A stretch of 64,000 nucleotides of DNA, taken from contig NZ_KQ947475.1 in NCBI RefSeq assembly GCF_001506075.1, positions 1,370,154-1,434,153 of the forward strand, read 5' to 3'. Shown here piece by piece: positions 8,472 to 18,483 of this stretch. The position numbers and the translations under genes are program-made. The notes under the pieces were generated by a model. The model ran no database searches. It saw nothing but the letters and a program-made list of their open reading frames with translations, and was not told the DNA's origin. Source of the stretch: Vibrio sp. MEBiC08052. Its GTDB lineage: Bacteria; Pseudomonadota; Gammaproteobacteria; Enterobacterales; Vibrionaceae. The stretch's first letter is position 1. Every line of letters starts with the position of its first letter.

Positions 8472-10010
8472 ATGAAACTGAAGGTACTTACTTTTTCTAT
8501 ACTCTCTGCTTCGTTGTTTGCGAATCATGCATTCGCGACCAACCATCAAGTGACAATTCACGCAAATTTACAAGACCGTGGCGCTGTCATCAACAAAGAT
8601 ATCTATGGTCAATTTGCTGAGCATTTAGGACACGGTATTTATGGCGGCTTATGGGTCGGACACGATTCTGAGATTCAGAATACCAAAGGGTTTCGTAACG
8701 ATGTCGTGCAAGCTTTAAGAGACATCAAAGTGCCGCTGCTTCGCTGGCCCGGTGGTTGTTTTGCTGATCAATATCATTGGCGCGATGGTATTGGTCCTCA
8801 AGCGGATCGCCCGATTACAATCAATTCAAACTGGGGTGGGGTTGAAGAAACCAATGCGGTCGGCACCCACGAGTTTTTTGATTTGGCAGATCTGATTGGT
8901 GCCGATACATACATTAACGGCAACCTGGCTACCGGTAGCGCACAGGAAATGGCGGACTGGATTGAATACATGACGTCTGACAAGAATTCTGCGCTTGCCA
9001 ATGAACGCCGTGCCAATGGCAGAAGAGAACCATGGGAAATTAAATATTTCGGTGTTGGTAACGAGGCGTGGGGTTGTGGCGGTAACATGGGGCCGGATCA
9101 CTATGTTGACCTTTATAAACAATACATGTCAGTGATTAAAACGCCTCCGGGTAAAGAAATCTTGTTTGTGGGGAGTGGCGGTACCACGGAAGATACCCAA
9201 TGGACAGATGTCCTGAGTTCCCGGATCCACAACGAGATGGGGGGAATCAGTTTCCACTTCTACACACTTCCCAACGACGATTGGGATAGCAAAGGTAGCG
9301 CCACAGAATTTGACAACACCATGTGGTTTAAAACGCTGGAGCGCACCTATCGCATGAAAAACTACCTGCAAAATAATGTCGATATTCTGGATCGCAATGA
9401 TCCGAGTGGTCAGTTAGGGTTTTATGTTGATGAATGGGGCACATGGTATGACACGGAAGAGGGGCGTGAACCCGGATTTTTATACCAACAGAATACCTTG
9501 CGTGACGCTGTAGTTGCAGCCGTCAACCTCAACCTGTTCCACGAATACGCAAAACGGGTTCACATGACGAATATCGCGCAAATGGTCAATGTACTCCAAG
9601 CCATGATCCTGACTGACGGTGCAAAAATGGTCAAAACTCCGACTTACCATATTTTCGATATGTACAAGGTATTTCAGGACGCAACGGCTATTCCGTTTAC
9701 GTTGGACACCACAGAGTATTCAATGGATGGTAAAGATCTACCGGCAGTTAGTGCGACGTTAGCGAAGGGAACTGACGGCCGTATATACATGGCGCTGGTG
9801 AATTTAGATCCGGAGAACGATGCAGATATCGATTTGAATCTAAACGGAGAAATTAACACCATCTTAGCGGGGCGTATTTTAACTGCACAAGCTATCACCG
9901 CTAAAAATACGTTCGATGACCAACATGCTTTAGAGCCACAGCCTTTCCAAGACTGGGCGGATAATTTTGTCCTTCCTGCCAAATCAGTGGTGGTGTTAAC
10001 GCTTAAGTAG
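8472..10010 (+). CDS. Exported GH51 alpha-L-arabinofuranosidase
   Basis: This 512-residue glycoside hydrolase of family 51 removes terminal arabinofuranosyl units from arabinan or arabinoxylan fragments. A signal peptide (about residues 1-22, ending NHAFA) sends it to the periplasm or outside. Many family members are cytoplasmic, so export is notable. The catalytic acid/base is Glu198 in GVGNEAWGCGG, and the nucleophile is Glu321 in FYVDEWGTW. The N-terminal barrel motifs LLRWPGGCFADQYHW and INGNLATGS are also typical, and a C-terminal beta domain completes the protein. A clear AAGGA ribosome-binding site precedes the ATG. No arabinose pathway gene lies nearby, so the gene stands alone. Confidence 0.92.
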   Translation: MKLKVLTFSILSASLFANHAFATNHQVTIHANLQDRGAVINKDIYGQFAEHLGHGIYGGLWVGHDSEIQNTKGFRNDVVQALRDIKVPLLRWPGGCFADQYHWRDGIGPQADRPITINSNWGGVEETNAVGTHEFFDLADLIGADTYINGNLATGSAQEMADWIEYMTSDKNSALANERRANGRREPWEIKYFGVGNEAWGCGGNMGPDHYVDLYKQYMSVIKTPPGKEILFVGSGGTTEDTQWTDVLSSRIHNEMGGISFHFYTLPNDDWDSKGSATEFDNTMWFKTLERTYRMKNYLQNNVDILDRNDPSGQLGFYVDEWGTWYDTEEGREPGFLYQQNTLRDAVVAAVNLNLFHEYAKRVHMTNIAQMVNVLQAMILTDGAKMVKTPTYHIFDMYKVFQDATAIPFTLDTTEYSMDGKDLPAVSATLAKGTDGRIYMALVNLDPENDADIDLNLNGEINTILAGRILTAQAITAKNTFDDQHALEPQPFQDWADNFVLPAKSVVVLTLK

Positions 10011-10036
10011 TTGCAGTCAGCGATTGACTCATATGT

Positions 10037-10070
10037 AAAGCCAGACGAGGGAACTCGTCTGGCTTTTTTG
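10037..10070 (+). terminator. Rho-independent terminator after the arabinofuranosidase gene
   Basis: AAAGCCAGACGAG and its complement CTCGTCTGGCTTTT enclose a GGAA loop and run into six T residues, a textbook intrinsic terminator. Confidence 0.92.
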
Positions 10071-10613
10071 TGCAGAGAAAACCCTCTGGCTAGGCTGGGG
10101 GCAGTAAAGCTTTAAGCTGAGTCAGTTATAAAATCCCTTTCAATTTGTGAAAGATGTTTAAACCCTGATGGAATCCAAAAGTCACTATTTAAAAACAAAG
10201 AACATAGAGGGTAACTGGCGTAAACGAAGATTCTATGCTTCCCTAAAATTTGTGGGATTCCAATCACAATGCTAACAGCACCGATGGCAATTACATGCTC
10301 AACCTGTTGAGCGAACAAAAGTCAAACGAACGGCTGAGTGAATGAAGTTATGACTTATGGTGTTTTATTCACTATAATTCGTTTAATTGATTAAGGGGGT
10401 ATTTCGTAAGCCACATGTTACGTACATGCTTGCTCTCTCTCACCTCATGAATTACCTGAACCGATACAAACTATGCAAGAACAAAAATGGCAATCACACT
10501 TGTTTTCTACTGAGGTAAATTACAATGGATATAAGAGTGTGCTAGGGCTTGCAGAGAATTATAAAAAGAATAGATCTGTCATTTAAAGATAATAATAAGT
10601 TTTGGTGTATGCT
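10071..10613. other. Region upstream of the Zorya operon, with a possible gene remnant
   Basis: There is no complete gene here. A frame ending in TAA at about 10585 reads as the tail of a protein (HELPEPIQTMQEQKW and LGLAENYKKNRSVI) without a credible start. It may be the stump of a gene cut when the defence genes arrived. The Zorya promoter must lie between about 10400 and 10600, but I cannot place it exactly. Confidence 0.4.
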
Positions 10614-12722
10614 ATGAATGAAAGTTTAAATTTTACTAGTTTTTTCCCGTTCTCCAATCTTACGTTTCCTCCGACGACATCTGAAGGGCTAAGCTCTGTT
10701 TTTATCGTTTTATTGATTTTTTTATCTGTTGTTTTTGGATTTATTTCAATACGAGCTTATCTTCGGGCGAGAGGCCGCATTAATTCATTGAAGAAACTAT
10801 TAAAAAAGACCGAAAACAATAATGTATTCGATGTTCGTCAAGATTTGATTGATGAGCTATCTCCCCCTAAATATACTCAGATTCGGCACTTATGGAATGA
10901 ATTCGATGAAACGTTAATCGAGGTCATAGGACAAGATGGAATAACAAGGCTTTATAACACTTATGATGCTGCCTACTTCTTTAATTCCAGTACTCTTGCT
11001 GCAGGAAGCACTGAAAGTCGAATGCTAACAGCTGTTCCTGGTTTTCTTACTGCCGTTGGGGTAATTGGTACCTTCATGGGATTACAATTGGGACTGGCTG
11101 ATCTCAATATTGGTGGTAATGTTGGCATCGATGAGATGAAAAACGGAGTCGCAGGTGTTATTAGCGGTGCGAAAATTGCGTTTGTGACGTCTGTATGGGG
11201 TGTAACGTTAAGCGTTATTTTTAATTTTGTAGAAAAATTACTTGAACACAAAATTCGTCGACGTTTAAGTAATTTACAGCAAATTATCGATAATCTATTT
11301 CCTAGGTTGAGTACAGAGTCTCAACTTGAACGTATAGCTCATGACAGCCATGAATCACATAAAAGTCTTAATGGCTTAGCAGAACAAATTGGTGACCGAC
11401 TTCAAGATTCTCTTATACAGGCGACACAAGGTATCCAGAACGGTTTGGAATCTAGTCTCGAAAAAATCATGGCACCAGCTATTAATAAGCTTGTCAATGA
11501 AACTTCAGACGGTAACCAAAAAGCGCTCGAAGCTACATTACAGGCATTTATGGATGGTTTTGGTCAACAAGGTGAGCAACAGCGTCTTGCTATGGATAAT
11601 GCTTCTCATGGTGTTAATGCTTCTTTAGATAAGATGAGTACATCAATGGAGACATTTTTAAATCGATTACAGACGCAGCAAGACGCATCTTCTGAACGAG
11701 AAAAAGATCTCATTAGTTCAATTTCAGTTCAAGTATCAGAGCTCGTTGAACAAGGAACAGAACAAAAGCGCACTCTTGCAGAGTTTGTGGATAGACAGGT
11801 TACAACACTTGGTCAGAACTTTGATGATAGAGAAAAGGCCGCAGCACAACGTGAAGAAAAACTAGCTACATCTATAGAAACAACAATTAAAGATCTCGTT
11901 AATAATATTTCTAGTCAAAGTCAGGTTCTCAGTAATTTTGTCAATGAACAAATAGGTTCTCTGACCACCAGTTTTAATGAGAGGGATCTAAAGACGCAAC
12001 AGATGGAACGTGACCGGAATGAAGTTTTTGTTCAACAAACAGATGCGATGAAGCAGGGAACAGAAACGTTGTTGTCGCGTGTTTCAGATGTCAGTGAAGC
12101 GAATATGAAAGCCGCTGAAAATATCCTTTCTCAAGGAAAGCAATTACAAGCTAGCCTTGATTCATCAGTTTCAGCTTCAGCACGAGCTACGGAAAGTATG
12201 CAACAATCAGCTAAAGAGCTAAGAAGTGCTTCTGATAACATGCAGGTGTTTGGATCTCATATTAGAGAAGCTGGTAATAATCTTTCAGGTGCTGTTCAGC
12301 AGGCTGTTGATAGCACAAAAGATCTGGCACAACAAAACCAGCTTTCTAGCGACAGAATCGAACAGCTTCGAAGCAAATTACTTGAGGACTCTGCTATGTT
12401 TGATGCAATAGCCCAAACCCTCGAAAGAACAATACAAAATGCAGAGTCCACATTTAATTCGCTAAAACAATCCCAGAAAGAGTTTTTACAAGAGCAAAAA
12501 ATCAGCCTAACTGATTTAAGTGAAAGTGTCCGTAACCATGTTGCTGAATTAACTAGTCAGATGACTACTTTATTAGAAGATTATGCAACGCAAGCCAATG
12601 CACAAACGTTAAATCACCTTAATATTTGGGCAAATTCTACCAGTCAGTATTCGACTCAAATGAACAGTACTGTCAATGCACTTGCCAGTGTTGTCGACGA
12701 AATTCAAGGTAAGATGAGTTAA
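10614..12722 (+). CDS. zorA: ZorA, MotA/ExbB-like channel subunit of type I Zorya
   Basis: ZorA forms the inner-membrane proton-driven motor of the Zorya anti-phage system together with ZorB. An N-terminal membrane helix lies at about residues 26-48. The MotA/TolQ/ExbB core follows, with helices near 133-155 (PGFLTAVGVIGTFMGLQLG) and 175-205 (GAKIAFVTSVWGVTLSVIF). After it comes a very long, Gln/Ser-rich, predicted coiled-coil region of almost 500 residues. That region corresponds to the intracellular tail which, in studied Zorya systems, passes the signal to the effectors. At 702 residues the length fits Zorya ZorA and not flagellar MotA (about 295). I prefer the ATG at 10614; a TTG at 10602 is also in frame. 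It is the first gene of zorABCD. Confidence 0.93.
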   Translation: MNESLNFTSFFPFSNLTFPPTTSEGLSSVFIVLLIFLSVVFGFISIRAYLRARGRINSLKKLLKKTENNNVFDVRQDLIDELSPPKYTQIRHLWNEFDETLIEVIGQDGITRLYNTYDAAYFFNSSTLAAGSTESRMLTAVPGFLTAVGVIGTFMGLQLGLADLNIGGNVGIDEMKNGVAGVISGAKIAFVTSVWGVTLSVIFNFVEKLLEHKIRRRLSNLQQIIDNLFPRLSTESQLERIAHDSHESHKSLNGLAEQIGDRLQDSLIQATQGIQNGLESSLEKIMAPAINKLVNETSDGNQKALEATLQAFMDGFGQQGEQQRLAMDNASHGVNASLDKMSTSMETFLNRLQTQQDASSEREKDLISSISVQVSELVEQGTEQKRTLAEFVDRQVTTLGQNFDDREKAAAQREEKLATSIETTIKDLVNNISSQSQVLSNFVNEQIGSLTTSFNERDLKTQQMERDRNEVFVQQTDAMKQGTETLLSRVSDVSEANMKAAENILSQGKQLQASLDSSVSASARATESMQQSAKELRSASDNMQVFGSHIREAGNNLSGAVQQAVDSTKDLAQQNQLSSDRIEQLRSKLLEDSAMFDAIAQTLERTIQNAESTFNSLKQSQKEFLQEQKISLTDLSESVRNHVAELTSQMTTLLEDYATQANAQTLNHLNIWANSTSQYSTQMNSTVNALASVVDEIQGKMS

Positions 12723-12727
12723 ATGCT

Positions 12728-13462
12728 ATGAAAAGAGGCCTGACTACACATAACAAGCGTTATATTGATGAAGAAAACCCTTATTGGGTATCTTTTTCAG
12801 ATTTGATGTCTGGATTATTGGTGATTTTTATCCTCGCATCAGTTGCTTTGATTATCGAACTCACTCAAAAGACGAATCAAGTTGATGCGGGAATAGATGA
12901 ATTGAAAAAAGCAGAGCAAGTACGCCGTAATATCGTTTTTGATATAAAAGAAGAGCTTGCCCGCCGCAATGTATTTGTTGAAATAGCGGAAAACGATACA
13001 GTTATACGTATCCCAGATAAGACATTGTCATTTGTATCTGGTGAAGATGAACTCCCCAGAAACAATGAAATGCAGGATGCTGTTCGAGAAGTTGGATTGG
13101 TACTTCATCAAGCAATAATGAAAGAAGGTCGATTAAAATATCTCGATACGGTCTTTGTTGAAGGTCATACAGATAGTGACAATATCTATTATCGAGGTAA
13201 AGGTAACTGGGGGTTATCTGTGGATAGAGCGATCTCCGTTTGGAACATTTGGCAGAAAGATATTGAAATCGAACCAAAGTTTGGTGTTTTAGATAATGTT
13301 TATGGACAAAAATTATTCTCGGTTAGTGGTTACGCAGCAACACGTAGGATAAACACCACAGAAGTCGATGATTCTGAAAAAAGTCAGAACAGGCGTATTG
13401 ATATCCGTTTTACAGTAAAGCGTCCAACTATTGCTGATTTGGAGAGGATAGTTGCACAATGA
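12728..13462 (+). CDS. zorB: ZorB, MotB-like peptidoglycan-anchored subunit of type I Zorya
   Basis: ZorB is the stator partner of ZorA. One membrane helix at about residues 25-47 contains the proton-carrying Asp25 in FSDLMSGLLVIF, the equivalent of MotB Asp32. A periplasmic linker leads to an OmpA/MotB-type peptidoglycan-binding domain with VEGHTDSDN, WGLSVDRAISVW and SQNRRIDIRF. The 244-residue length matches ZorB proteins. The gene starts five bases after zorA ends and overlaps zorC by four bases (ATGA), which indicates translational coupling. Confidence 0.93.
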   Translation: MKRGLTTHNKRYIDEENPYWVSFSDLMSGLLVIFILASVALIIELTQKTNQVDAGIDELKKAEQVRRNIVFDIKEELARRNVFVEIAENDTVIRIPDKTLSFVSGEDELPRNNEMQDAVREVGLVLHQAIMKEGRLKYLDTVFVEGHTDSDNIYYRGKGNWGLSVDRAISVWNIWQKDIEIEPKFGVLDNVYGQKLFSVSGYAATRRINTTEVDDSEKSQNRRIDIRFTVKRPTIADLERIVAQ

Positions 13463-14913
13463 TGATTAACCTGAAACGTTTAGAGTTTACATTGCCTGAG
13501 CCAGAGAAACTTTTTGAAAAGGAAATTTCAAATCTAAAAAATTTAAGTAATGAGCTTAATATTTGGGCTAATAAAGCAGGAACGAATAATCAGCGGTTTA
13601 ATCGAGCGCTAGATGAAGTTCAAGAAGCGATACGTTTTAAACGCCCGTTGGAGGAGACTCTTCGTTCAAAAACGCATGTTCGTGCATTCGCTCTTTCTCT
13701 TGAATCAGATACCGATAACCAAATTAAGGTTACTCAAAAATTATTAGATACGATTACACAAATTGTTATCAAACCTACCAGTTTACTTATTGAGTCATTC
13801 TACCAGCATTTTTTAAAAAAATTTGATGAATTGGGAGATACAGTCGCGACAGGTGCATGGTTGCTGAAGTCAATGAAGCATCGAGGAATAGTATTAAAGC
13901 ACGGGAACGAAATTTTATCCGCCAATGGTCCCCAGTGGTTAGCTAATCAAGCCATACAACAAAATATCGATTTTGACCAATTGGTTCATGCATTGAAATT
14001 AGATCGTTATTCAAGAGGGAAATTTATTACTTTGGCGCAAAGTATTTATTATGTTGAGCGCTTGAAAACAATTACATTGAATCAAGATCATGAACTCCTA
14101 CATGAAGTTCAAAAGCCTAATGTCTATGAATCTAGCTATGATCGTAGTTTGCTTGGGCTCAAAATTCTCGAAATATTGATTTCCAGAGCACAAGGTACAG
14201 CGATTAACGATTCTTGGCTAAATGTTATTATGGCGATAGCTGGAGATCCAAGAATACCGAAAGATCATCCTCGATATATCAAATGGTGGACTCATATTAA
14301 TGACACATTAATCAAAACTGTTCGGGGATGGCTATCCAGATATGACTTAAAGCTGTTTTTAGAATCACTAGAAGATTTCTCTCACACCTCTGGTAATTCA
14401 AAACTAATTAGGATGTATCCACAAAGGAAGCAATTCCTTGAAGGTTTATTCGATGCTGGTTTAATCAAGGGTACTCGTTTATATATGAGTAGAGCCGCTA
14501 CGAGATATATAAAAAAATATCGCGATGAAAAGCATCTACCTGATTTTTCAATGGTAAAAGATGGTGATAAATCTGTAATTTTTGTGGAGTTCGATTATGG
14601 TTATATGATTGAAGGAAGCCATGATTGTTCGTTGAGATTTTACAAGCATCTCGAACCTTCAATATGCGTATTTAATTATTTAATTAAAAGTCCGACGTTT
14701 TCTCAATTAACAACCGACATTTACACACGAATGAGCGGTATTCCTGGTGCGGTTAAGCCTCCAATAACTCATAATACATCAAACTTTTCGTGGCAACGGA
14801 AGGCACTAACTACACTCAAGGAGTTAGGGATCAGTGTAAAAGCAAAAGATGTTCTGAGCGATAGCGATTACAAAGAATTTAAACAATTATTTGGAGTAAG
14901 AGAATGGCAATAG
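13459..14913 (+). CDS. zorC: ZorC, EH-signature protein of type I Zorya
   Basis: This 484-residue soluble, mostly helical protein lies between zorB and the helicase gene, the position held by ZorC in type I Zorya. ZorC proteins carry the so-called EH-signature domain and in studied systems bind DNA in the cytoplasm and work with ZorD. In this sequence I can see the conserved centre PRIPKDHPRYIKWW and the C-terminal SRAATRYIKKY and VEFDYGYMIEG. No catalytic motif is evident. The call rests mainly on gene order and length. The start overlaps zorB by four bases and the end overlaps zorD by ten. Confidence 0.9.
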   Translation: MMINLKRLEFTLPEPEKLFEKEISNLKNLSNELNIWANKAGTNNQRFNRALDEVQEAIRFKRPLEETLRSKTHVRAFALSLESDTDNQIKVTQKLLDTITQIVIKPTSLLIESFYQHFLKKFDELGDTVATGAWLLKSMKHRGIVLKHGNEILSANGPQWLANQAIQQNIDFDQLVHALKLDRYSRGKFITLAQSIYYVERLKTITLNQDHELLHEVQKPNVYESSYDRSLLGLKILEILISRAQGTAINDSWLNVIMAIAGDPRIPKDHPRYIKWWTHINDTLIKTVRGWLSRYDLKLFLESLEDFSHTSGNSKLIRMYPQRKQFLEGLFDAGLIKGTRLYMSRAATRYIKKYRDEKHLPDFSMVKDGDKSVIFVEFDYGYMIEGSHDCSLRFYKHLEPSICVFNYLIKSPTFSQLTTDIYTRMSGIPGAVKPPITHNTSNFSWQRKALTTLKELGISVKAKDVLSDSDYKEFKQLFGVREWQ

Positions 14914-17900
14914 GTTCGTTAATCAGCCGTTTTTTCTCATCTATAGATAAATCAGAATGTTTTGATGTGATTTGTGATGATGGACTCGATTTTTCTGCCG
15001 ATAAAAAAGTGCTTAATGCTATTACCATCGGTAATGCCAGCGAATACATTACCGCGCAATACGTTTGTTTGAAAATGCTGGAAGAGCAGGGGCTGGTCAG
15101 TGCTTTCCCTGATGGTTTTATGATGCCTAGTCATACGGCGGTCAGGTTAAGTGCTGAAGAACGTGAGTTGTTAAAACTCGCCGAGGTATGGCAGGGTGCC
15201 ATTGATGTGGATGTGATCGGTCGTTCGAGTCATCCGGACTTTTCAGTTTCGTTTTCGGTCTCCAATCCACGTGGACAGATGACTAGAAATTATCGGATTT
15301 CTGAGCCTTATATCCAGTTTAGTGAGCAATCCAAATATTTGCTTAGCCCTCAACAACTGATCGCATTTCAGGCGTTGGCCTCTCATCACTCTTCCGCGAA
15401 ATCAGAATACGACAATCTGTTATTGATCCATGCATTGCAGCAAGCGCAGGAACAGGGATGTCGGATTAATCTGCAACATTTTGATAAATTGAGGATTCTC
15501 ACCCCAGATAAAATTGCAGTGGAAGCGGAAGTGGATGCTGCCGGGAATTTAATCCTTACTCCGAACCTCGGGCAAAAGGCATCTCACGACAAGATGCAAC
15601 GGGTGCTCGGACAACTGATTCATGATTCGACAACCGCGCTACGGGTTGGGGAAGAAATCGTCTTATTCAACGAAGAAAAACTGGATGCCGTTAAACAGAT
15701 CATCTCAAATCGGGTGATTCCCAAACATCAGGTAAAACAGTTTTTAAAAACACCAACTGCATTTATTGATGCTAGTCTGGTTGATTTGGACTTGGGTTTT
15801 TCTCTGCGTGTCCACGGTGTGACAGTATTTAAGCATGCGTATTTTGGTGAAACGGATCAATCCGGTATTGATTGGTTTGCTCAAGCAGCTAATGCTGAGG
15901 TTATCTATCCGTTTTCAAAAATAAAAGATACTGTATCTGATGCTGAAACATTGGAACAACTCAGTCAGAAAATTGATGATGCGATTCAAACTGGTGCTAC
16001 GGTTATCGATTTTATGGGTAATACGTATGAGATAGCCGATAAGGATGTTACTCATACTGTTCTCAATGAAATCAAACATAACCTAGATATTGGGCATGAA
16101 ACTATAGCTGATGAAATTGATGATGAGGTTGACGTTACTGGGACCGAAGGTCAAGTTTCAGAACAGGACGGTATTTATGTTGTTGACATTGATCTTAACG
16201 ATGACGTTTTAAGCCAAGAATCAACCGTTGTAGCTAAAAATTTAGATCATGTGTTGGATAAACACGAGTTAGACTGGAGCAACCATAAACGCACGCCTTT
16301 CCTTCATCAGAAGATTGGGGTTCGCTGGATCTTAGGGCTCGAAGACAAAGCTCAGTCAGAAGATACCATTAGCGGTGCCATATTGGCAGATGATATGGGG
16401 CTGGGGAAAACATTTATGGCACTGTCTGCCATCGAGCATAGTTACCAGCGTTGTGAATCGATGGATGCCACACAAAAACCGGTGCTTATCGTGGCACCCT
16501 TAAGCCTGCTGGAAAACTGGAAAGATGAAGTGGATAAAACCTTTCATACTTCGCCATTCAACGATGTAGTGATTCTCCAATCGGATGTTGATTTACCCAC
16601 GTTTCGTTTAGGTGGTGCAGAAATAAGAGGGGCATCTGGCAATGACGACGAGCTTGAGCTCAGATATTCCTTAAAAGTCGGTAAGGACTTTCTCATCAAT
16701 GAGCGTCTCGATCTTCCTAAACGTTTGGTGATTACCACCTATCAGACGTTGCGGGATTACCAATTTTCGCTGTGTTTGATTGACTGGGGAATGGTGGTAT
16801 TTGACGAAGCGCAAAACATTAAAAATCCGAATTCACTGCAAGCTCGTGCGGCCAAAGGTTTAAAAGCTGATTTTAAGCTGGTGGCGACTGGGACGCCTGT
16901 AGAAAACAGTCTCGCAGATTTTTGGTGTTTAATGGATACCGCCTGTCCGGGGTATCTGGGCAGTTATCAAGAATTTCGTGCTACCTATATTTCACCCATT
17001 TTAAAGGCTGCGGGGGATGAAGTGGAAGCGATCCGAAATCAGCTGGGCCGCGCCCTCAGAGAAAAAGTCGGCGCGTTGATGTTACGCCGTGTCAAAGAAG
17101 ATAATTTAGAAGGATTACCTGAGAAGCATCTGCATGTAGGCGGGCATTTCGATGGCTGGAATTATCTCGATTCATTGCATTCCGTCATGCAGGGCTATCA
17201 ATGTGATGTGTATGAGGGCAGTATTCTCAACCAGCTACAAAATGAAGACAGCCATGCCCTGACAACATTAGCGCGTTTGCGTGACAGTTCTCTGCATCCG
17301 AGATTAGCCGATGGCGGGCGGTTAGATGTCGGTAAATCATTCAAAGAGACCCGAGCGATGTATCAGGAGTCTGGCAAACTGATGTCGCTGCTTACCACTC
17401 TGGAACAAATCAAAGCGAAGCAGCAAAAAGTGATTATTTTCACCGTCAACAAACGTCTGCAGAGTTTCCTTAGTGTCTCGTTAGGACAGTTATTTGGCTT
17501 AGGGCCGCTTTCTGTAATTAATGGTGACGCTAAAGCTGTGGCAAAAAATAAACTGAGTCCGACCCGAAAAACCATGATTGAAGCCTTTGAGGCCAGAGAC
17601 GGCTTTAATATTATCGTGATGTCACCAGTGGCCGCCGGGGTTGGTTTGACTGTGGTCGGTGCCAATCATGTGATTCATCTTGAACGTCACTGGAACCCGG
17701 CTAAGGAAGCTCAGGCGACGGATCGGGTCTATCGCATAGGGCAGAAAGAAGATGTTCATATTTATGTGCCGTTGCTGCATCACCCCGAATACGAATCGTT
17801 TGATGTGAATCTACACCGTTTGTTGACTAAGAAAATGCAGTTGAAAGATGCGGTCATTACACCAGAGGATGTGATCCCCCAACCAGCCGGAATGGGTAAT

Positions 17901-18374
17901 GGTGTGTTTGGTGATTCTATATCAACACGAATTACGGCAGACAATGTCGATCGCCTGAGCTGGCAACAATTTGAGGCACTCTGTGTTGAAATTTTTGCGA
18001 AGCAGACGTCGTCCGAGAGCTGCTATTTAACCAAGCAGGGTAGCGATCACGGTGCTGATGGCATTATTGTCGGGAAACAGGGCACAAGTATCCTGATTCA
18101 GTCCAAATTTACCCTGCGACGCTACGAAGGGTATAAAGCTGTTCAGGAAATCACCTCTGCAAAGCCGATTTATGAAAATGCACTGAAAACCACGTTTGAG
18201 CGCTTAGTGTTCATGACCAATTCATCGACGCTCGGAAAGAAAGTCATGGATGTTGCTAAAGCTTGTCACGTTGAAGTGATCAACCGGACGAAGTTATTGG
18301 AACTATTATCGAAAACAGAAGTGACTTATAAAGATGTATTAACCCGTTTAGATAAACAGCGATTATCTTTGTAA
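14904..18374 (+). CDS. zorD: ZorD, SNF2-type helicase with C-terminal Mrr-like nuclease domain
   Basis: ZorD is the effector of type I Zorya. The 1156-residue protein has an N-terminal domain of about 450 residues, then a Swi2/Snf2 ATPase. Walker A is ADDMGLGKT with Lys502, the DEAH-like box is FDEAQN (Asp634), and the helicase C lobe ends in ATDRVYRIGQ. The last 120 residues form a restriction-endonuclease-like Mrr domain. Its likely PD-(D/E)xK elements are GSDHGADGIIVG and LIQSKF near 1050-1075. An Mrr domain on ZorD is typical of type I. The start overlaps zorC. Base composition looks less AT-rich than in zorA-C, which may mean the operon was assembled from different sources. Confidence 0.93.
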   Translation: MAIGSLISRFFSSIDKSECFDVICDDGLDFSADKKVLNAITIGNASEYITAQYVCLKMLEEQGLVSAFPDGFMMPSHTAVRLSAEERELLKLAEVWQGAIDVDVIGRSSHPDFSVSFSVSNPRGQMTRNYRISEPYIQFSEQSKYLLSPQQLIAFQALASHHSSAKSEYDNLLLIHALQQAQEQGCRINLQHFDKLRILTPDKIAVEAEVDAAGNLILTPNLGQKASHDKMQRVLGQLIHDSTTALRVGEEIVLFNEEKLDAVKQIISNRVIPKHQVKQFLKTPTAFIDASLVDLDLGFSLRVHGVTVFKHAYFGETDQSGIDWFAQAANAEVIYPFSKIKDTVSDAETLEQLSQKIDDAIQTGATVIDFMGNTYEIADKDVTHTVLNEIKHNLDIGHETIADEIDDEVDVTGTEGQVSEQDGIYVVDIDLNDDVLSQESTVVAKNLDHVLDKHELDWSNHKRTPFLHQKIGVRWILGLEDKAQSEDTISGAILADDMGLGKTFMALSAIEHSYQRCESMDATQKPVLIVAPLSLLENWKDEVDKTFHTSPFNDVVILQSDVDLPTFRLGGAEIRGASGNDDELELRYSLKVGKDFLINERLDLPKRLVITTYQTLRDYQFSLCLIDWGMVVFDEAQNIKNPNSLQARAAKGLKADFKLVATGTPVENSLADFWCLMDTACPGYLGSYQEFRATYISPILKAAGDEVEAIRNQLGRALREKVGALMLRRVKEDNLEGLPEKHLHVGGHFDGWNYLDSLHSVMQGYQCDVYEGSILNQLQNEDSHALTTLARLRDSSLHPRLADGGRLDVGKSFKETRAMYQESGKLMSLLTTLEQIKAKQQKVIIFTVNKRLQSFLSVSLGQLFGLGPLSVINGDAKAVAKNKLSPTRKTMIEAFEARDGFNIIVMSPVAAGVGLTVVGANHVIHLERHWNPAKEAQATDRVYRIGQKEDVHIYVPLLHHPEYESFDVNLHRLLTKKMQLKDAVITPEDVIPQPAGMGNGVFGDSISTRITADNVDRLSWQQFEALCVEIFAKQTSSESCYLTKQGSDHGADGIIVGKQGTSILIQSKFTLRRYEGYKAVQEITSAKPIYENALKTTFERLVFMTNSSTLGKKVMDVAKACHVEVINRTKLLELLSKTEVTYKDVLTRLDKQRLSL

Positions 18375-18444
18375 CGCATAACTGGGAGAGAAATGTTGTT
18401 GGGTACCATAGTTTACCAAGGGGTTTGGTTGACTACATAAGTTG

Positions 18445-18475
18445 TAAACCTAGCGATACCGCTAGGTTTACTTTT
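18445..18475. terminator. Terminator between zorD and the TonB receptor gene
   Basis: TAAACCTAGCG and CGCTAGGTTTA form a perfect 11-bp stem around a 4-base loop, followed by CTTTTA. It lies between two convergent genes and may stop transcription from both sides. Confidence 0.7.
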
Positions 18476-18483
18476 ACGGCCGC

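Noticed and set aside
10112..10318. A 68-codon minus-strand frame upstream of Zorya
   Set aside because: It has no ribosome-binding site, no recognisable domain and lies directly behind a terminator.
10614..13462. Reading zorA and zorB as flagellar MotA and MotB
   Set aside because: The long ZorA tail, the lengths and the following zorC and zorD genes show a Zorya system, not a flagellar stator.
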